In this document: one piece after another, positions 17,773 to 26,639 of the stretch
How the letters are laid out: each line of letters begins with the position of its first letter
Numbering within the stretch: the stretch's first letter is position 1
NCBI GenBank assembly: GCA_020633975.1
Contig: JACKCR010000004.1
Location: forward strand, 124,001 to 188,000
Source: Candidatus Eiseniibacteriota bacterium
GTDB lineage: Bacteria > Eisenbacteria > RBG-16-71-46 > CAIMUX01
Length of the DNA stretch: 64,000 nt
Direction: 5' to 3'
Translations under genes and position numbers: made by a program
The notes under the pieces: model-generated
Database searches by the model: none
Told to the model about the DNA's origin: nothing
The model's input: the letters and a program-made list of their open reading frames with translations, nothing else

Positions 17773-20700
17773 TCAACGCGCGCCAGAACCCTCGGCCCAC
17801 TGTTCCACTCGACGTCGGGACTCCGCGTTCCAGCCGCCGAACGCCGTCTCGATCTTGCCCCGTTCGTCGAGAACGAACGTGAGCGGGACGAAGACTTCTC
17901 CGTCACCGTAGATTGCGTCTACAGCCGAGGAGCCTCCGAGAGCTACCGGATACGTGACACCGCGTTCCTCGAGGAACCGGCCGATCCCGCTCATGTCTTC
18001 TCGGGTGTCGATGCTCAGCCCGAGGAGCTGGATCTCCTTACTCTCGAAGTACGATGCCTTCTTCTGGAGTTCGGGCATCTCCGTCTTACACGGGACGCAC
18101 CACGTAGCCCAGAGGTTGACGAGGGCGCGCTGGTTCGGTGCGAGCGTCGACTTCCACGGCTTGGTGGATCCGTCACGGCCTACGACGTCGAAGTTCGGGA
18201 GTTCACCACCCTTCTCGAGCCCAAGGCTCGCGAGGAGCGCTTGGTCCTGTGCGTACGGTGCCGGAAGGGATGTGCGTGTCTCGCGAACGGAGTGTGGAGT
18301 CGCATCACCTTCCACGAGCAGCCAGGAGCTCCGGCTCGGGAACGGCTGGTCGAACCGTTGCTTCGTTCCGTTCGGCCAGGTGACCTCCACCCACTCGGCG
18401 GACTCGTCGCGCCCCAGTCCGAAGAGAAGACGAGGGTCGTGTTCGGCGAGGTACCCTTCGCCGCCCGACTTCACCTGCGTCTGCACGCCCCGCGACGTTC
18501 CGACCCGGACGACCGCGCTGAACGCGTCGGTGCCGCTCGTGGTCCCGCGGAGCGCGATCCGGAGGAAACCGAAGTCGGCGCCGACCTCGTTCCGGTAGAG
18601 GAGGTGGGCGTCGCCCTGGATCGTGGTGAGGAAGATGTCGATGTCGCCGTCGTTGTCGAAGTCGGCGAACACCGTGGCGCGGCCGTCGCTCGGAGAGTCG
18701 AGTCCGGAGACACCGGACACGTTGGCGAACCGGCGACGAGGTCCTGCCTGGGTATCCGTCCCGTTCGATTGGGTCGCCGCGCTCGCGTCGTTTGGCGCGA
18801 CGCTGAGGTAGAAGCCGTCCCGTTCGTAGCCGCTGAACGAGAATCCATCCCGGAACATGGCGGCGAGGTGGTTCTCTTTGTACTGGTCGTTTCCTGCAGC
18901 GACGATGTCTTCCGTGGACGTCACGACGTGACGCCAGAAGAGGCTTCAGGTGTCCTTCATCAGCTTGCCGGACACGAACCCGTTCGTCGTGAAGAGATCC
19001 TCCCAGCCGTCGTTGTCCGCGTCGAAGAATCCGCCACCCCAAGCCCATCCCGCGGAGAAGCCGCCGACATCGGACGTGACGTTCTTCCAACTGCCGTCCG
19101 GCATCCTCTCGTAGAGGCTGTTTCCCGCCGCTAGCTTGCGAAGCGTCTTCCCAGTCGGGGCGGCGTCTCCGTAGAGACGGCCCAGGATCCGGTTCCCCGC
19201 CGTCGACGACATGTTCGTCACGTGGAGATCCAAGTCCCCGTCGTTGTCGAAGTCGCCGAAGCTCACGCCCATGCCGTTCCCGGGGTCGCTCAATCCGAGC
19301 TCCTCGGCGATGTCGGTGAAATGGTCGCCGTCATTCCGATAGAAACCGTTCGTCCCGAAGTCGTTCGCGATGTAGACGTCGAGGTCGTTGTCCCCGTCGA
19401 AGTCGATGAACTCGGCGGCGTAGCTCCAGCGCGAGTCCGCGATCCCCCACTGGGCCGCTTCTTCCGTGAACGTTCCGTCACCGCGGTTGATGAAGAGCAG
19501 GTTCGGAGTGCCGTTGTCCGCGTCGTGCCATCCGTTCGGCATGATGACGCCGTATCGCTGGTACGAGTTGACCAGGATGTCCGGGTGGCCGTCCGCGTTC
19601 ACGTCGGCCGAGACCGCGCTGAATCCGATGGCGGGGCGGTCGACTCCCGCATGGAGCGAGACGTCGCGGAACGCCAACTTCCCGTCGGGAACCAACCGGT
19701 TCTCGAACAGCATCTGGAGACCGGAGGCGGAGCAGAAGAGGTCTGAGTCCCCGTCCGAGTCGTAGTCGAGGAGAAGTGGTGCGACGACCGACTCGGGCGT
19801 CTCCGCGATGCCGCATGCCCCTGCCGTTTCGTCGAACGTTCCGTCGCCGCGGTTGAGGTAGACGTAGTTCCGCTCCACTCCGGCGACGACGAGATCGATG
19901 TCGCCGTCGTTGTCGATGTCTCCGGCCGCGGCTCCGTGCCAGACGAACCCTTCGTTGCCGGGTGCTCCGTAGCGGGGGAGATGGAGCGCGACACCCGCTG
20001 GCTTCGACACCTCGGAGAACAGGTCCCGTTCGGCGACCACGGAGGTGACGCTCTCGAGCGCGAAGCGGCTCAGCTGCCAGCGAGAGGAGTCCGCATCTGC
20101 CCGTGCGACCGCGGCGTCGGCCCAGACCGAGAGCCACTCCCGGTTTCCTTCACTGTTCCGTCCGATGAGGAAGAAGAAGAGACGCGCCGTTCCCGACGTC
20201 TCCGACTCGAACGCCGCCTTCTTCACCTTGAACCGGACGTCCTCGACTTCGGAGTAGCGATCGAGGAACCCGGTCCAGTTGTCGAGATAGTCGTCTCCCG
20301 AGGTCTGCGTGGCCGTGGCGAGCGGCCAGTCCCACTTGCGAACGTAGCGCGCGGATCCGACATCCGGGTTGGTTGCAGCGAGTGCCGGATCGACGGGGCG
20401 AAGAGTCACCCCTTCGGGCATGGGACGAGACCCGTCGGGCCAAGGCGTCGCCTCCATGGACTCGCTGAGGTAGCCCCGAATCTCGGCCGCATTGCGACGC
20501 CGCGTGGAGACGGACAGGTCGAGCAGGTCGTTCGCGAGAGACTCGGAGAGGTCTTCGATCCACTCGAGGCTCTGTGGGTCGAGCTGTTCCTTGTTTCCCG
20601 ATACCGGTGCAGCCTCGTCTCCAGGCGTGTTCCCTTCTCCGCAACCGTAGGCTGTCAAAAGGAGCAGTGGAAGGATCAGGAGTGATAGGAGGCGAAGCGC

Positions 20701-20778
20701 CCGCGTTCCTGCGAACTCACCCGATCGGCGATCAGGTCGCGAACACGTAGTTGCCAGGCGGAAGGAGATCTCGGCCAT
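17773..20778 (-). CDS. VCBS/ASPIC-UnbV/thioredoxin lipoprotein with in-frame TGA (candidate selenoprotein or broken gene)
   Basis: A single reading frame of 1001 codons is broken only by TGA at codon 611 (18946-18948). The first part (20778-18949) is a lipoprotein (lipobox LTAYGC, Cys46) with VCBS propeller repeats (DYDSDGDSDLF, DFDGDNDLDVYI, DFDNDGDLDLHV). The frame then continues, beyond the TGA, as SLFWRHVVTSTEDIV, an ASPIC/UnbV module (~736-823) and a TlpA/ResA-like thioredoxin domain with WATWCVPC (Cys894/Cys897). The part after the TGA has no ribosome binding site at its first GTG and begins in mid-domain, so it is not a separate gene. A perfect GC-rich hairpin begins 10 nt after the TGA, like a bacterial SECIS element. 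Alternatives are a nonsense mutation or a sequence error. The start is supported by GGAG upstream. Confidence 0.72.
18916..18935 (-). promoter_or_regulatory. bSECIS-like hairpin after in-frame TGA
   Basis: On the minus strand GGCGTCAC-GTC-GTGACGTCC forms an 8-bp stem (one G-T wobble) with a GTC loop. The stem starts 10 nt after the TGA codon. The E. coli fdhF element lies about 11 nt after its TGA and has GU in its apical loop, so spacing and loop are similar. The match is visual and no folding was run. Confidence 0.45.
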
Positions 20779-20942
20779 GGGGACTCCGTTGGTGACATTA
20801 GGGTGTGTTGCGAGAGGAACAATCGTACCTGCTCGAGTCCCGTCCCGTCATCCGGGGAACCCCCGATAGGAGTCTTGAAGATCCAAGTGGTTGCGGTTTG
20901 GCCGCATCGCCGACTTCGTGCGGCCAGGCCCAGCGTGGACGG

Positions 20943-20976
20943 GAGCATTGGGGCGGAAACTCCGCCCCCAATGCTC
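20943..20976 (-). terminator. Terminator after dienelactone hydrolase
   Basis: GAGCATTGGGGCGGA (20943-20957) pairs with TCCGCCCCCAATGCTC (20961-20976) around a 3-nt loop, with one bulged base. It lies 15 nt beyond the stop of the minus-strand hydrolase gene and before the promoter region of the next gene. There is no T-run, but the stem is very stable. Confidence 0.75.
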
Positions 20977-20990
20977 GTTGGGCAGTGGTG

Positions 20991-21818
20991 TCAGAAGATC
21001 TCGGCGAAGAAGTCCTTCATCGCCTGCCAGCTCCGATGGTCCGCCTTCTCGTTGTAGGCCGCACCCTTCGACTTGTCGCTCCCCGCTTCCTTCTGCGTGA
21101 ACGCGTGGACCGCCCCGCTGTAGGCCGTGAACTGGAAGTCGACGTTCGCCGCCTTCATCTCGTCGAGGAACGCGAGAACTTGGTCCTGAGGCACGTATGG
21201 GTCCTCGGCGCCGTGAAGGACGAGCAGGGGGCACTGGATGTTCTTCGCGTCGTCGGGCTCTCCTCCGCCCAGGCTCCCGTGGAAGCTGACGACGCCCGCG
21301 ACGTCTGCTCCACTCTTGGCGAGCTGGAGCACGGCGCCACCACCGAAACAGTAGCCGATCGCCGCGACCTTCGAGTCGTCTACGGACTGGAAGACCTCGT
21401 CGTTCCCGTCTTTCGGCTTCGCGTTACCCTTGATCACGTCGACCGCGGCCTGGACCCTCTGGCGGAGAAGGGGGAGGTTCCCGTAGTACTTGCCGGCCTC
21501 GGCGGAGGCTTCTTGCTGGTTCGTCGGACGGATTCCTTTGCCGTAGATGTCCGCGGCGAACGCGACGTAGCCCATCTCGGCCAGCATCTTCGCACGCATC
21601 CGCTCGTTGTCGGTGAGCCCCATCCACTGATGGACGACCACGACTCCCGGACGGGGACCGGTCACAGCGTCATCGTAGGCGAGGAACCCTTCGAGCGTGG
21701 TGCCGTCCAGGTCGTAGGTCACCGTGTGCGTGACGACGGTGGCGTGGGCCGGGGGGACGGCGGCGAGGGTGAGGAGTGCGGTGGCCGCGAATGCGGTGAG
21801 GAGTTCTCTCACTTTCAT
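20991..21818 (-). CDS. Exported dienelactone hydrolase family protein
   Basis: A 275-residue alpha/beta hydrolase. The catalytic triad of the DLH family is visible: Cys157 in GYCFGGG, Asp206 in HGAEDPYVP and His238 in SGAVHAF. The oxyanion-side strand is VVVVHQWMGL. A signal peptide (MKVRELLTAFAAT...AHA) places it in the periplasm, unlike the classical cytoplasmic DLH of chlorocatechol breakdown. The ATG at 21818 has GGAGG 7 nt upstream; an ATG 33 nt earlier would precede the ribosome binding site. A cysteine-nucleophile hydrolase of an unidentified ester or lactone is the safest call. Confidence 0.92.
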   Translation of the reverse strand: MKVRELLTAFAATALLTLAAVPPAHATVVTHTVTYDLDGTTLEGFLAYDDAVTGPRPGVVVVHQWMGLTDNERMRAKMLAEMGYVAFAADIYGKGIRPTNQQEASAEAGKYYGNLPLLRQRVQAAVDVIKGNAKPKDGNDEVFQSVDDSKVAAIGYCFGGGAVLQLAKSGADVAGVVSFHGSLGGGEPDDAKNIQCPLLVLHGAEDPYVPQDQVLAFLDEMKAANVDFQFTAYSGAVHAFTQKEAGSDKSKGAAYNEKADHRSWQAMKDFFAEIF

Positions 21819-21994
21819 TCTCCATCCTCCCGACGGTTCGGGAGCGTTCATCCAAGGTATGACTGCAAGTCAGCCCAGATGGGTCGAATGCAACTCGGTC
21901 TCGGCCAGTAGGACGCTTCTGGACTGGGGTGGTTGCAGAGTATCGTGCATCCGACGCTTCCTGGGAAGGATCTGGCGTCAGCGGCGGCGGGCCG

Positions 21995-22345
21995 CTACTT
22001 GCGGAGGATCTTCTCCATCGGCCTGCCCTTGGCCAACTCGTCGACCAGCTTGTCCATGTAGCGGATCTTCTGCATCAGCGGGTGTTCGATCTCTTCGATT
22101 CTCACGCCGCAGATGACGCCGGTGATCTTGCTGGCGTTCGGGTGGAGTGTGGGGGCTTCGCCAAAGAACGTCTCGAGGCTCTTCTTCTCCTCGATCTGCT
22201 TCGCGAGCGCCTGTGGGCTGTACCCTGTCAGCCAGCAGATGACCTCGTCGACCTCCTGCTTCGTGCGACCCTTCTTCTCCGCCTTCGTGATGTAGTGCGG
22301 GTACACGCCAGCGAAAGACATCTTGAAGACCCGATTCGTATCCAT
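21995..22345 (-). CDS. DUF2200 family protein
   Basis: A 116-residue soluble protein matching DUF2200. It opens with [23 protein letters not shown] and continues through [20 protein letters not shown] and a C-terminal [18 protein letters not shown]. The family is widespread, single-domain and biochemically uncharacterised. Start ATG 22345 is preceded by GGAGG. It sits downstream of the damaged DoxX/SRPBCC locus on the same strand and may share that transcript (56-nt gap). Confidence 0.9.
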   Translation of the reverse strand: MDTNRVFKMSFAGVYPHYITKAEKKGRTKQEVDEVICWLTGYSPQALAKQIEEKKSLETFFGEAPTLHPNASKITGVICGVRIEEIEHPLMQKIRYMDKLVDELAKGRPMEKILRK

Positions 22346-22401
22346 GGTTGCCTCCGGCGGAAGTGTCGATGCATGTCTGAGCCGAGGCACCCCGCACCGG
22401 C

Positions 22402-22653
22402 TCAGACGTGCGATAGGATCGGGCGCAGCACGAGCCTTCCATACACGATGAACCCGCAGACACCGGCCACGACGAGCCAGTACACGAGATGCCCGTGGTT
22501 CGGGTCACCCGAAGCGAGATGCAGCCCGCAGAACAGTAGCATCTCCGCGGCAATGACGACCGCCGCGATCGGCGTCCAGCGGGCGGGCACCTTCGTGAAG
22601 GCGGGGAGGACGAGTCCGAGCGCACAGACGAGCTCGACGATGCTCATTGCCAT
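22402..22653 (-). pseudogene. N-terminally truncated DoxX-like membrane protein
   Basis: This frame encodes the C-terminal three helices of a DoxX-like protein ([45 protein letters not shown]). DoxX-like proteins have four helices and about 120-130 residues; here only 83 follow the first ATG. The coding sense extends upstream in the same frame (AVPSLSAIPHGAW) to about 22712. There the overlapping SRPBCC reading frame takes over, so helix 1 is gone. No ribosome binding site precedes the ATG at 22653. It is best read as a remnant fused by deletion to the neighbouring gene. Confidence 0.6.
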
Positions 22654-22960
22654 CCACGCTCCGTGCGGGATCGCGCTGAGGGAGGGTACGGCCTGCGCCG
22701 AGTTCGTAGCTGAGCTTGCGTGGCGCGTCGGCTTCGAGGATCCGTCCGTTCACGATGCCGTCCCATTCGGGTTGCGGGGGCGCCGTGAATCGGAACTCCG
22801 CACCCGGCTGCAGATCGAGCGCGGCTATGGGGAGGAGCCACTCGGAGAGGAGTTGTGGATCGGTGAGAGCGCGCCAGACCTTCTCTGGAGGATGGAAGAG
22901 CTCCAGCTCGAAGGAGATCCGTTCCGTTTGCGAACGTTCGGTCTTGTCGTGCGGGTTCAT
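22505..22960 (-). pseudogene. C-terminally truncated SRPBCC (AHSA1-like) protein
   Basis: The first ~80 codons are a normal AHSA1/SRPBCC domain (ISFELELFHPPEKVWRALTDP, LLSEWLLP, GAEFRFTAPP, GRILEADAPRKLSYE). The frame then runs into DoxX sequence read in the wrong phase, so the second half of the START-like cavity is missing and the tail to 22505 is nonsense. The ATG overlaps the ArsR stop (ATGA), the usual ArsR-SRPBCC operon arrangement. The product, if made, is unlikely to fold. Confidence 0.65.
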
Positions 22961-23286
22961 CCGTCCATTCCCTCTAGAAGTCGTTCCAAACGATCGACCC
23001 GTTCCGTCCAGAAGGCGCGGTAGTGGGTGATCCAGTCGATGAGCGGTCTCATCCCGCGCGGCTCGACCCGGTAGTAGACACAACGTCCTTCGCGGCGTCC
23101 GCTCACGAGGCCGGCGTCCTTGAGCGCCGAGAGGTGCTGCGATACCGCTGGTTGTGAAATGTCGAAGCGAGCCGTTAGGTCCTTCACCGCAGCCTCGCCA
23201 CGAGTGAGAGACTCGAAGATGGCTCGCCGGCTCGGATCGGCCAGAGCCTGGAACACCTTGTTCTCGACTGTCGCGGTAGCGGGCAT
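22957..23286 (-). CDS. ArsR-family transcriptional repressor
   Basis: A 109-residue winged-helix protein. Its N-terminus (KVFQALADPSRRAIFESLTRGEAAV) and recognition region (FDISQPAVSQHLSALKDAGLV, then REGRCVYYRVEP) are typical of ArsR/SmtB regulators. The metal-binding CxC motif of ArsR proper is absent, so it belongs to the non-metal group commonly paired with SRPBCC genes. It should bind as a dimer to the inverted repeat inside its own promoter. The message appears leaderless: the ATG lies 7 nt past the -10 box and no ribosome binding site is present. It is the first gene of the operon ArsR-SRPBCC-DoxX(-DUF2200). Confidence 0.93.
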   Translation of the reverse strand: MPATATVENKVFQALADPSRRAIFESLTRGEAAVKDLTARFDISQPAVSQHLSALKDAGLVSGRREGRCVYYRVEPRGMRPLIDWITHYRAFWTERVDRLERLLEGMDG

Positions 23287-23293
23287 GGACTAA

Positions 23294-23322
23294 ATAATAA
23301 GTAGCAACTTATGAATTGTCCA
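23294..23322 (-). promoter_or_regulatory. ArsR autoregulated sigma-70-type promoter with operator
   Basis: The minus strand has -35 TGGACA (23322-23317), a 17-bp spacer and -10 TATTAT (23299-23294). Most of the spacer is an inverted repeat ATAAGT-TGCT-ACTTAT (23312-23297), whose last three bases overlap the -10 box. This is the expected placement for a steric-block ArsR operator. The region is strikingly AT-rich for this genome. Confidence 0.78.
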
Positions 23323-23510
23323 GCCCGATTTCGCTCGGTTTCAGGTGGGTAGCATTCAAAGTGGAGGCCGACGTCTGAGCCGGTCCCGCGATTCGTCGAA
23401 TCGGTCGAGGACCACGCCCGCGCCGCATCTGCACCACCTGTGTGTTAACATCCTCGCGGTTTGTTGCGTCTGCCCCCGCCATCGTGCGCTCATCTCATGG
23501 GAGGTTCGCC

Positions 23511-25754
23511 ATGACCCGGAATCCCCACGCCGCACCCGTCTCGTCTTCCGCTCGCTCTAGGTTCCCAGGTTCGTGTCGCGCTATCGTACTCGCCGGCACA
23601 CTGCTTCTCGGAACGGGGCTCGCCTACCCGACCAACGCCTCTGCGGAGTGCGAGGACTGGGGGAGCCAGCTTCGGTACGTCGACTTCGTCTTCGCCGCGA
23701 CGGGTTTCGACGGCTTCATCTCGGTGGCGAAGCAGGGTGACGTTCTCTACACCTTCGGCGAGTGGTTCGAGATGGGGAACTACCTCGAGATCTCGAACGT
23801 CTCTGACCCGGATTCGCCGATCATGCTGGCGCAGATTCCGCTGAGCGTCCCTACGAATCGCGTCACCCTGGAGGGGGACTATCTCTATTGCAACGACGTC
23901 TCCAACATCCGGATCCTCGACGTCTCGGATCCCACCGACCCGACAGTGGTCGGGTTTCTCCATTCCGCTGGTAGGGTAGAGGATCTCTACATCGACCTTC
24001 CGTTGGCCTACGTGGCGAACGCGAGCAACGGCATAGCCGTCCTGGACGTATCGGACCCAACCACACCGACCCAGATCGGAACGGGAAGTGGGGTCTCTGC
24101 TGGCCACGTCGTCGGAAACCAACAGTTCGTGTACAGCGGAAGCACCGTGAGCCCCGGGAACCTCTCGGTGTTCGACATCTCCGATCCGAGTGATCCGACA
24201 CTGGTGTCCACGGAGTCCGGGGTCCGGGTCGGATCTATCGCTCTCGACGGTGATCTTCTTCTGGTCGGTGACCGGAACTATGGACTCCGGATCTATGACG
24301 TATCGGTAGGCGCATCTCCAGTGGAGATCGGGAGCGTCGCGACGAACGCCTTGACGAAGATCCAGTTGAGCGGTGGCTACGCCTTTGCCGAAGCGAGTGG
24401 GATCGGTGTGATCGTCATCGACTATGCGAGCGATCCGACGAACCCTGAGGTCGTGGGCTCGGAGAACGTCGATGCCTACGAAGACTTCTACGCCGTGGAC
24501 GATGAACTCTGGATCGCGAACAACTACGGAACGTCGTTCCGCTTCGACGCGACGGTTCCGACGAGTCCTCAGCCGGTCGGCAACATCACCTTCTCGGCGA
24601 ATGCAATGGGTGCGGTCATCGAAGGGAGCTTGGCGTACGTCGCCGCGGGTACGGCCGGACTCCAGATCGTAGACATCAGCGACCCAACCTCAATGACGGT
24701 CGTCGGCAGCTGGACAGGTACTTCAGTCAACAGCGTCGACGTCGTTGGCAGCCTTGCCTACGTGGCGGACGAGTCCCTTGGGCTGATCGTCCTGGACGTG
24801 AGTGATCCCTCGAACCCCAGCCTCTTGGGTACGGAACCGTTTGCCCCGTTCGGGACCCATGTCGAAGTCGAACTCCCGTACGCCTATCTCGCGACTCCGG
24901 ACGATGGCCTCGTCGTCGTCGACGTCTCCGATCCGTCCGCACCGGACTGGACTAGCGCTGTTGACGTCGTGATCGACGAGTTCCTGCTGAAAGACGGATA
25001 CGTATTCGGGATCGGTGGGCATTGGCTCCGGGTCATCGACGTATCGATCCCGCCCTTGCCCGTGCTCGAAGGTTCCTACTCGATCGCCCAGGTCGCTGAC
25101 GGAATCGCGATCGCGGGGGACTACGCATACGTAGGAAGCGGCATTCTGCGGGTCTACGACATCTCCGATCCGCTCGCCGTGGTGTCGAACGGGTTCTCGT
25201 ACGGCCCGGCCTGGACGGATCGGGTTTGGGTGGACGGATCGACGCTCTACGGAGCGGTGAGAGAGGGCGGAGTGCAGCTCTGGGATCTCGCCAACCCGGC
25301 GTTTCCCGCCACTGCCGGCACGTCTCGTCTTGCCGAAGACGTCGACTGGGTCATCACCGGCAACGACTGGCTCTTCGCTAGCGCGGGGCCGATGGGATTG
25401 GTCGCGCTCCCCGCCAACTGCGATGCGCCGTCTTCGGTCGACGATGCCGAAGGGATCTTCGCCGAGTCGGACCACATGTCGCCGGTCGGAATTCGCCAGA
25501 TCGGTTGGGACGCCAGCGGGGAGATCCGCCTCGCCCTCGACCTCGAAGCGCCAACGGACGTGGCGCTCAGCGTCTCTGATGTCCAGGGACGGCGGATCTG
25601 GTCTCGTCCTGCGGAGTCGTTCTCAGCCGGTACGCACACGATCGTCTGGGATGGTCGGGACCGGTACGGCGACCGGATTCCCTCCGGCGTGTTCTTCGCT
25701 CGGGCCACGACCGATGCTGCTCGGGCACGCGGTCGGATCACGATCGTACGCTGA
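23511..25754 (+). CDS. Secreted LVIVD-repeat beta-propeller with FlgD-like tail
   Basis: A 747-residue exported protein. A signal peptide (~residues 18-45, ending NASA) is followed by about a dozen LVIVD repeats of the form V-x-G-x-x-A-Y-V-A-x-x-x-x-G-L-x-V-L-D-V-S-D-P-T-x-P (IAVLDVSDPTTPT, LQIVDISDPTSMT, LIVLDVSDPSNPS). These form a beta-propeller typical of choice-of-anchor or surface proteins. The C-terminus (VALSVSDVQGRRIWS...IVWDGRDRYGDRIPSGVFFAR) is the FlgD-Ig-like module. The ATG at 23511 has GGGAGG. It is divergent from the ArsR operon. No catalytic motif is visible; adhesion or binding is the likely role. Confidence 0.88.
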   Translation: MTRNPHAAPVSSSARSRFPGSCRAIVLAGTLLLGTGLAYPTNASAECEDWGSQLRYVDFVFAATGFDGFISVAKQGDVLYTFGEWFEMGNYLEISNVSDPDSPIMLAQIPLSVPTNRVTLEGDYLYCNDVSNIRILDVSDPTDPTVVGFLHSAGRVEDLYIDLPLAYVANASNGIAVLDVSDPTTPTQIGTGSGVSAGHVVGNQQFVYSGSTVSPGNLSVFDISDPSDPTLVSTESGVRVGSIALDGDLLLVGDRNYGLRIYDVSVGASPVEIGSVATNALTKIQLSGGYAFAEASGIGVIVIDYASDPTNPEVVGSENVDAYEDFYAVDDELWIANNYGTSFRFDATVPTSPQPVGNITFSANAMGAVIEGSLAYVAAGTAGLQIVDISDPTSMTVVGSWTGTSVNSVDVVGSLAYVADESLGLIVLDVSDPSNPSLLGTEPFAPFGTHVEVELPYAYLATPDDGLVVVDVSDPSAPDWTSAVDVVIDEFLLKDGYVFGIGGHWLRVIDVSIPPLPVLEGSYSIAQVADGIAIAGDYAYVGSGILRVYDISDPLAVVSNGFSYGPAWTDRVWVDGSTLYGAVREGGVQLWDLANPAFPATAGTSRLAEDVDWVITGNDWLFASAGPMGLVALPANCDAPSSVDDAEGIFAESDHMSPVGIRQIGWDASGEIRLALDLEAPTDVALSVSDVQGRRIWSRPAESFSAGTHTIVWDGRDRYGDRIPSGVFFARATTDAARARGRITIVR

Positions 25755-25799
25755 CCTCGGGTCACGGCCGCCGGGTCCACCGGGACTGGGCTTCGTCGG

Positions 25800-25829
25800 G
25801 TAGACTTCGTCGCGTGACACGAAGTCTAC
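25800..25829 (+). promoter_or_regulatory. 11-bp inverted repeat enclosing the truC start codon
   Basis: GTAGACTTCGT (25800-25810) and ACGAAGTCTAC (25819-25829) are perfect complements around an 8-nt loop that contains the GTG start (25814-25816). In RNA this would place the initiation codon in a hairpin loop and bury any upstream ribosome binding site. Confidence 0.6.
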
Positions 25830-26635
25830 CCATCCTCTACCGGGACGACGACTGCGTGGCGGTCGCCAAACCCGCCGGACTCCTCGTCCATCGGACGCAC
25901 CTCGATCCCGAGGACTCGGTGTTCGCCCTCCAGATCGTGCGCGACCAGTTGGGTTGCTGGGTACATCCAGTGCACCGTCTCGACAAGCCGACCTCCGGCG
26001 TCTTGCTCTTCGCGCTCGACGCGGAGATGGCGCGGAACCTGGGAGACGCGTTCCAAGCCGGGCGAATGAAGAAGACGTACGTAGCAGTCGTTCGTGGGTA
26101 CTGTCCCGAGTCGGGCGTGGTGGAGCACGTCGTCGTGGTCGATCGTCCGTCCAGGGGGAAGTGGGTGGCCGGGGTCGGACCCGACGAAGCGACTGACCGC
26201 GTAGCGGACGATGAGTCAGGCGATGGCGGTCCCGCGAGGGTGTCTGCGCCAGCGCCGGCCGTCACGGAGTACGAGCGACTCGCCTCGGTCGAGTTACCGG
26301 TGAGCGTCGAGACCTATCCGACGAGCCGCTACTCCCTCGTCCGACTCTCTCCCCACACCGGGAAGCGGCATCAGCTTCGAAAGCACCTCAAGCATCTCGG
26401 GCATCCGATCATCGGCGACGTGCGGTACGGACGCGGGGCGCACAACCGGTACTTCCGCGACGAACTGGGTGCTGGGAGGCTTCTACTCGCCGCGACTGAG
26501 TTGCAGTTCGTTCAGCCTCGGACGGGTGCGGCAGTTCGGATCGTCGCGCCACTCGACGAGACGATGACAGGCCTGCTGGGTCGCTTCGGCTGGACGGATG
26601 CCGTGCCCAAGGAGTGGATCGCGGCGCAGGACTGA
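25814..26635 (+). CDS. truC: tRNA pseudouridine(65) synthase TruC-like
   Basis: A 273-residue RluA-family pseudouridine synthase. The catalytic block is HRLDKPTSGVLLF with Asp57 as the nucleophile. The N-terminus (ILYRDDDCVAVAKPAGLLVHR) and the later TSRYSLVRLSPHTGKRHQLRKHL and HPIIGDVRYG segments follow E. coli TruC closely. TruC isomerises U65 in the T-stem of some tRNAs. A ~35-residue insertion rich in Asp/Glu/Pro (around residues 113-152) is an addition relative to my memory of TruC. The GTG start lies in the loop of an 11-bp hairpin, with no clear ribosome binding site. Confidence 0.88.
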   Translation: MTRSLPILYRDDDCVAVAKPAGLLVHRTHLDPEDSVFALQIVRDQLGCWVHPVHRLDKPTSGVLLFALDAEMARNLGDAFQAGRMKKTYVAVVRGYCPESGVVEHVVVVDRPSRGKWVAGVGPDEATDRVADDESGDGGPARVSAPAPAVTEYERLASVELPVSVETYPTSRYSLVRLSPHTGKRHQLRKHLKHLGHPIIGDVRYGRGAHNRYFRDELGAGRLLLAATELQFVQPRTGAAVRIVAPLDETMTGLLGRFGWTDAVPKEWIAAQD

Positions 26636-26639
26636 CGGC

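Noticed and set aside
17773-18924. A separate 383-codon gene starting at the GTG at 18924
   Set aside because: It starts in mid-domain, lacks a ribosome binding site and is in perfect frame with the upstream gene, so it is treated as the read-through half of one gene.
18946-18948. Genome-wide reassignment of TGA as a sense codon
   Set aside because: Many genes here end in TGA at the expected length, for example the bacilliredoxin, the alpha/beta hydrolase and the L,D-transpeptidase.
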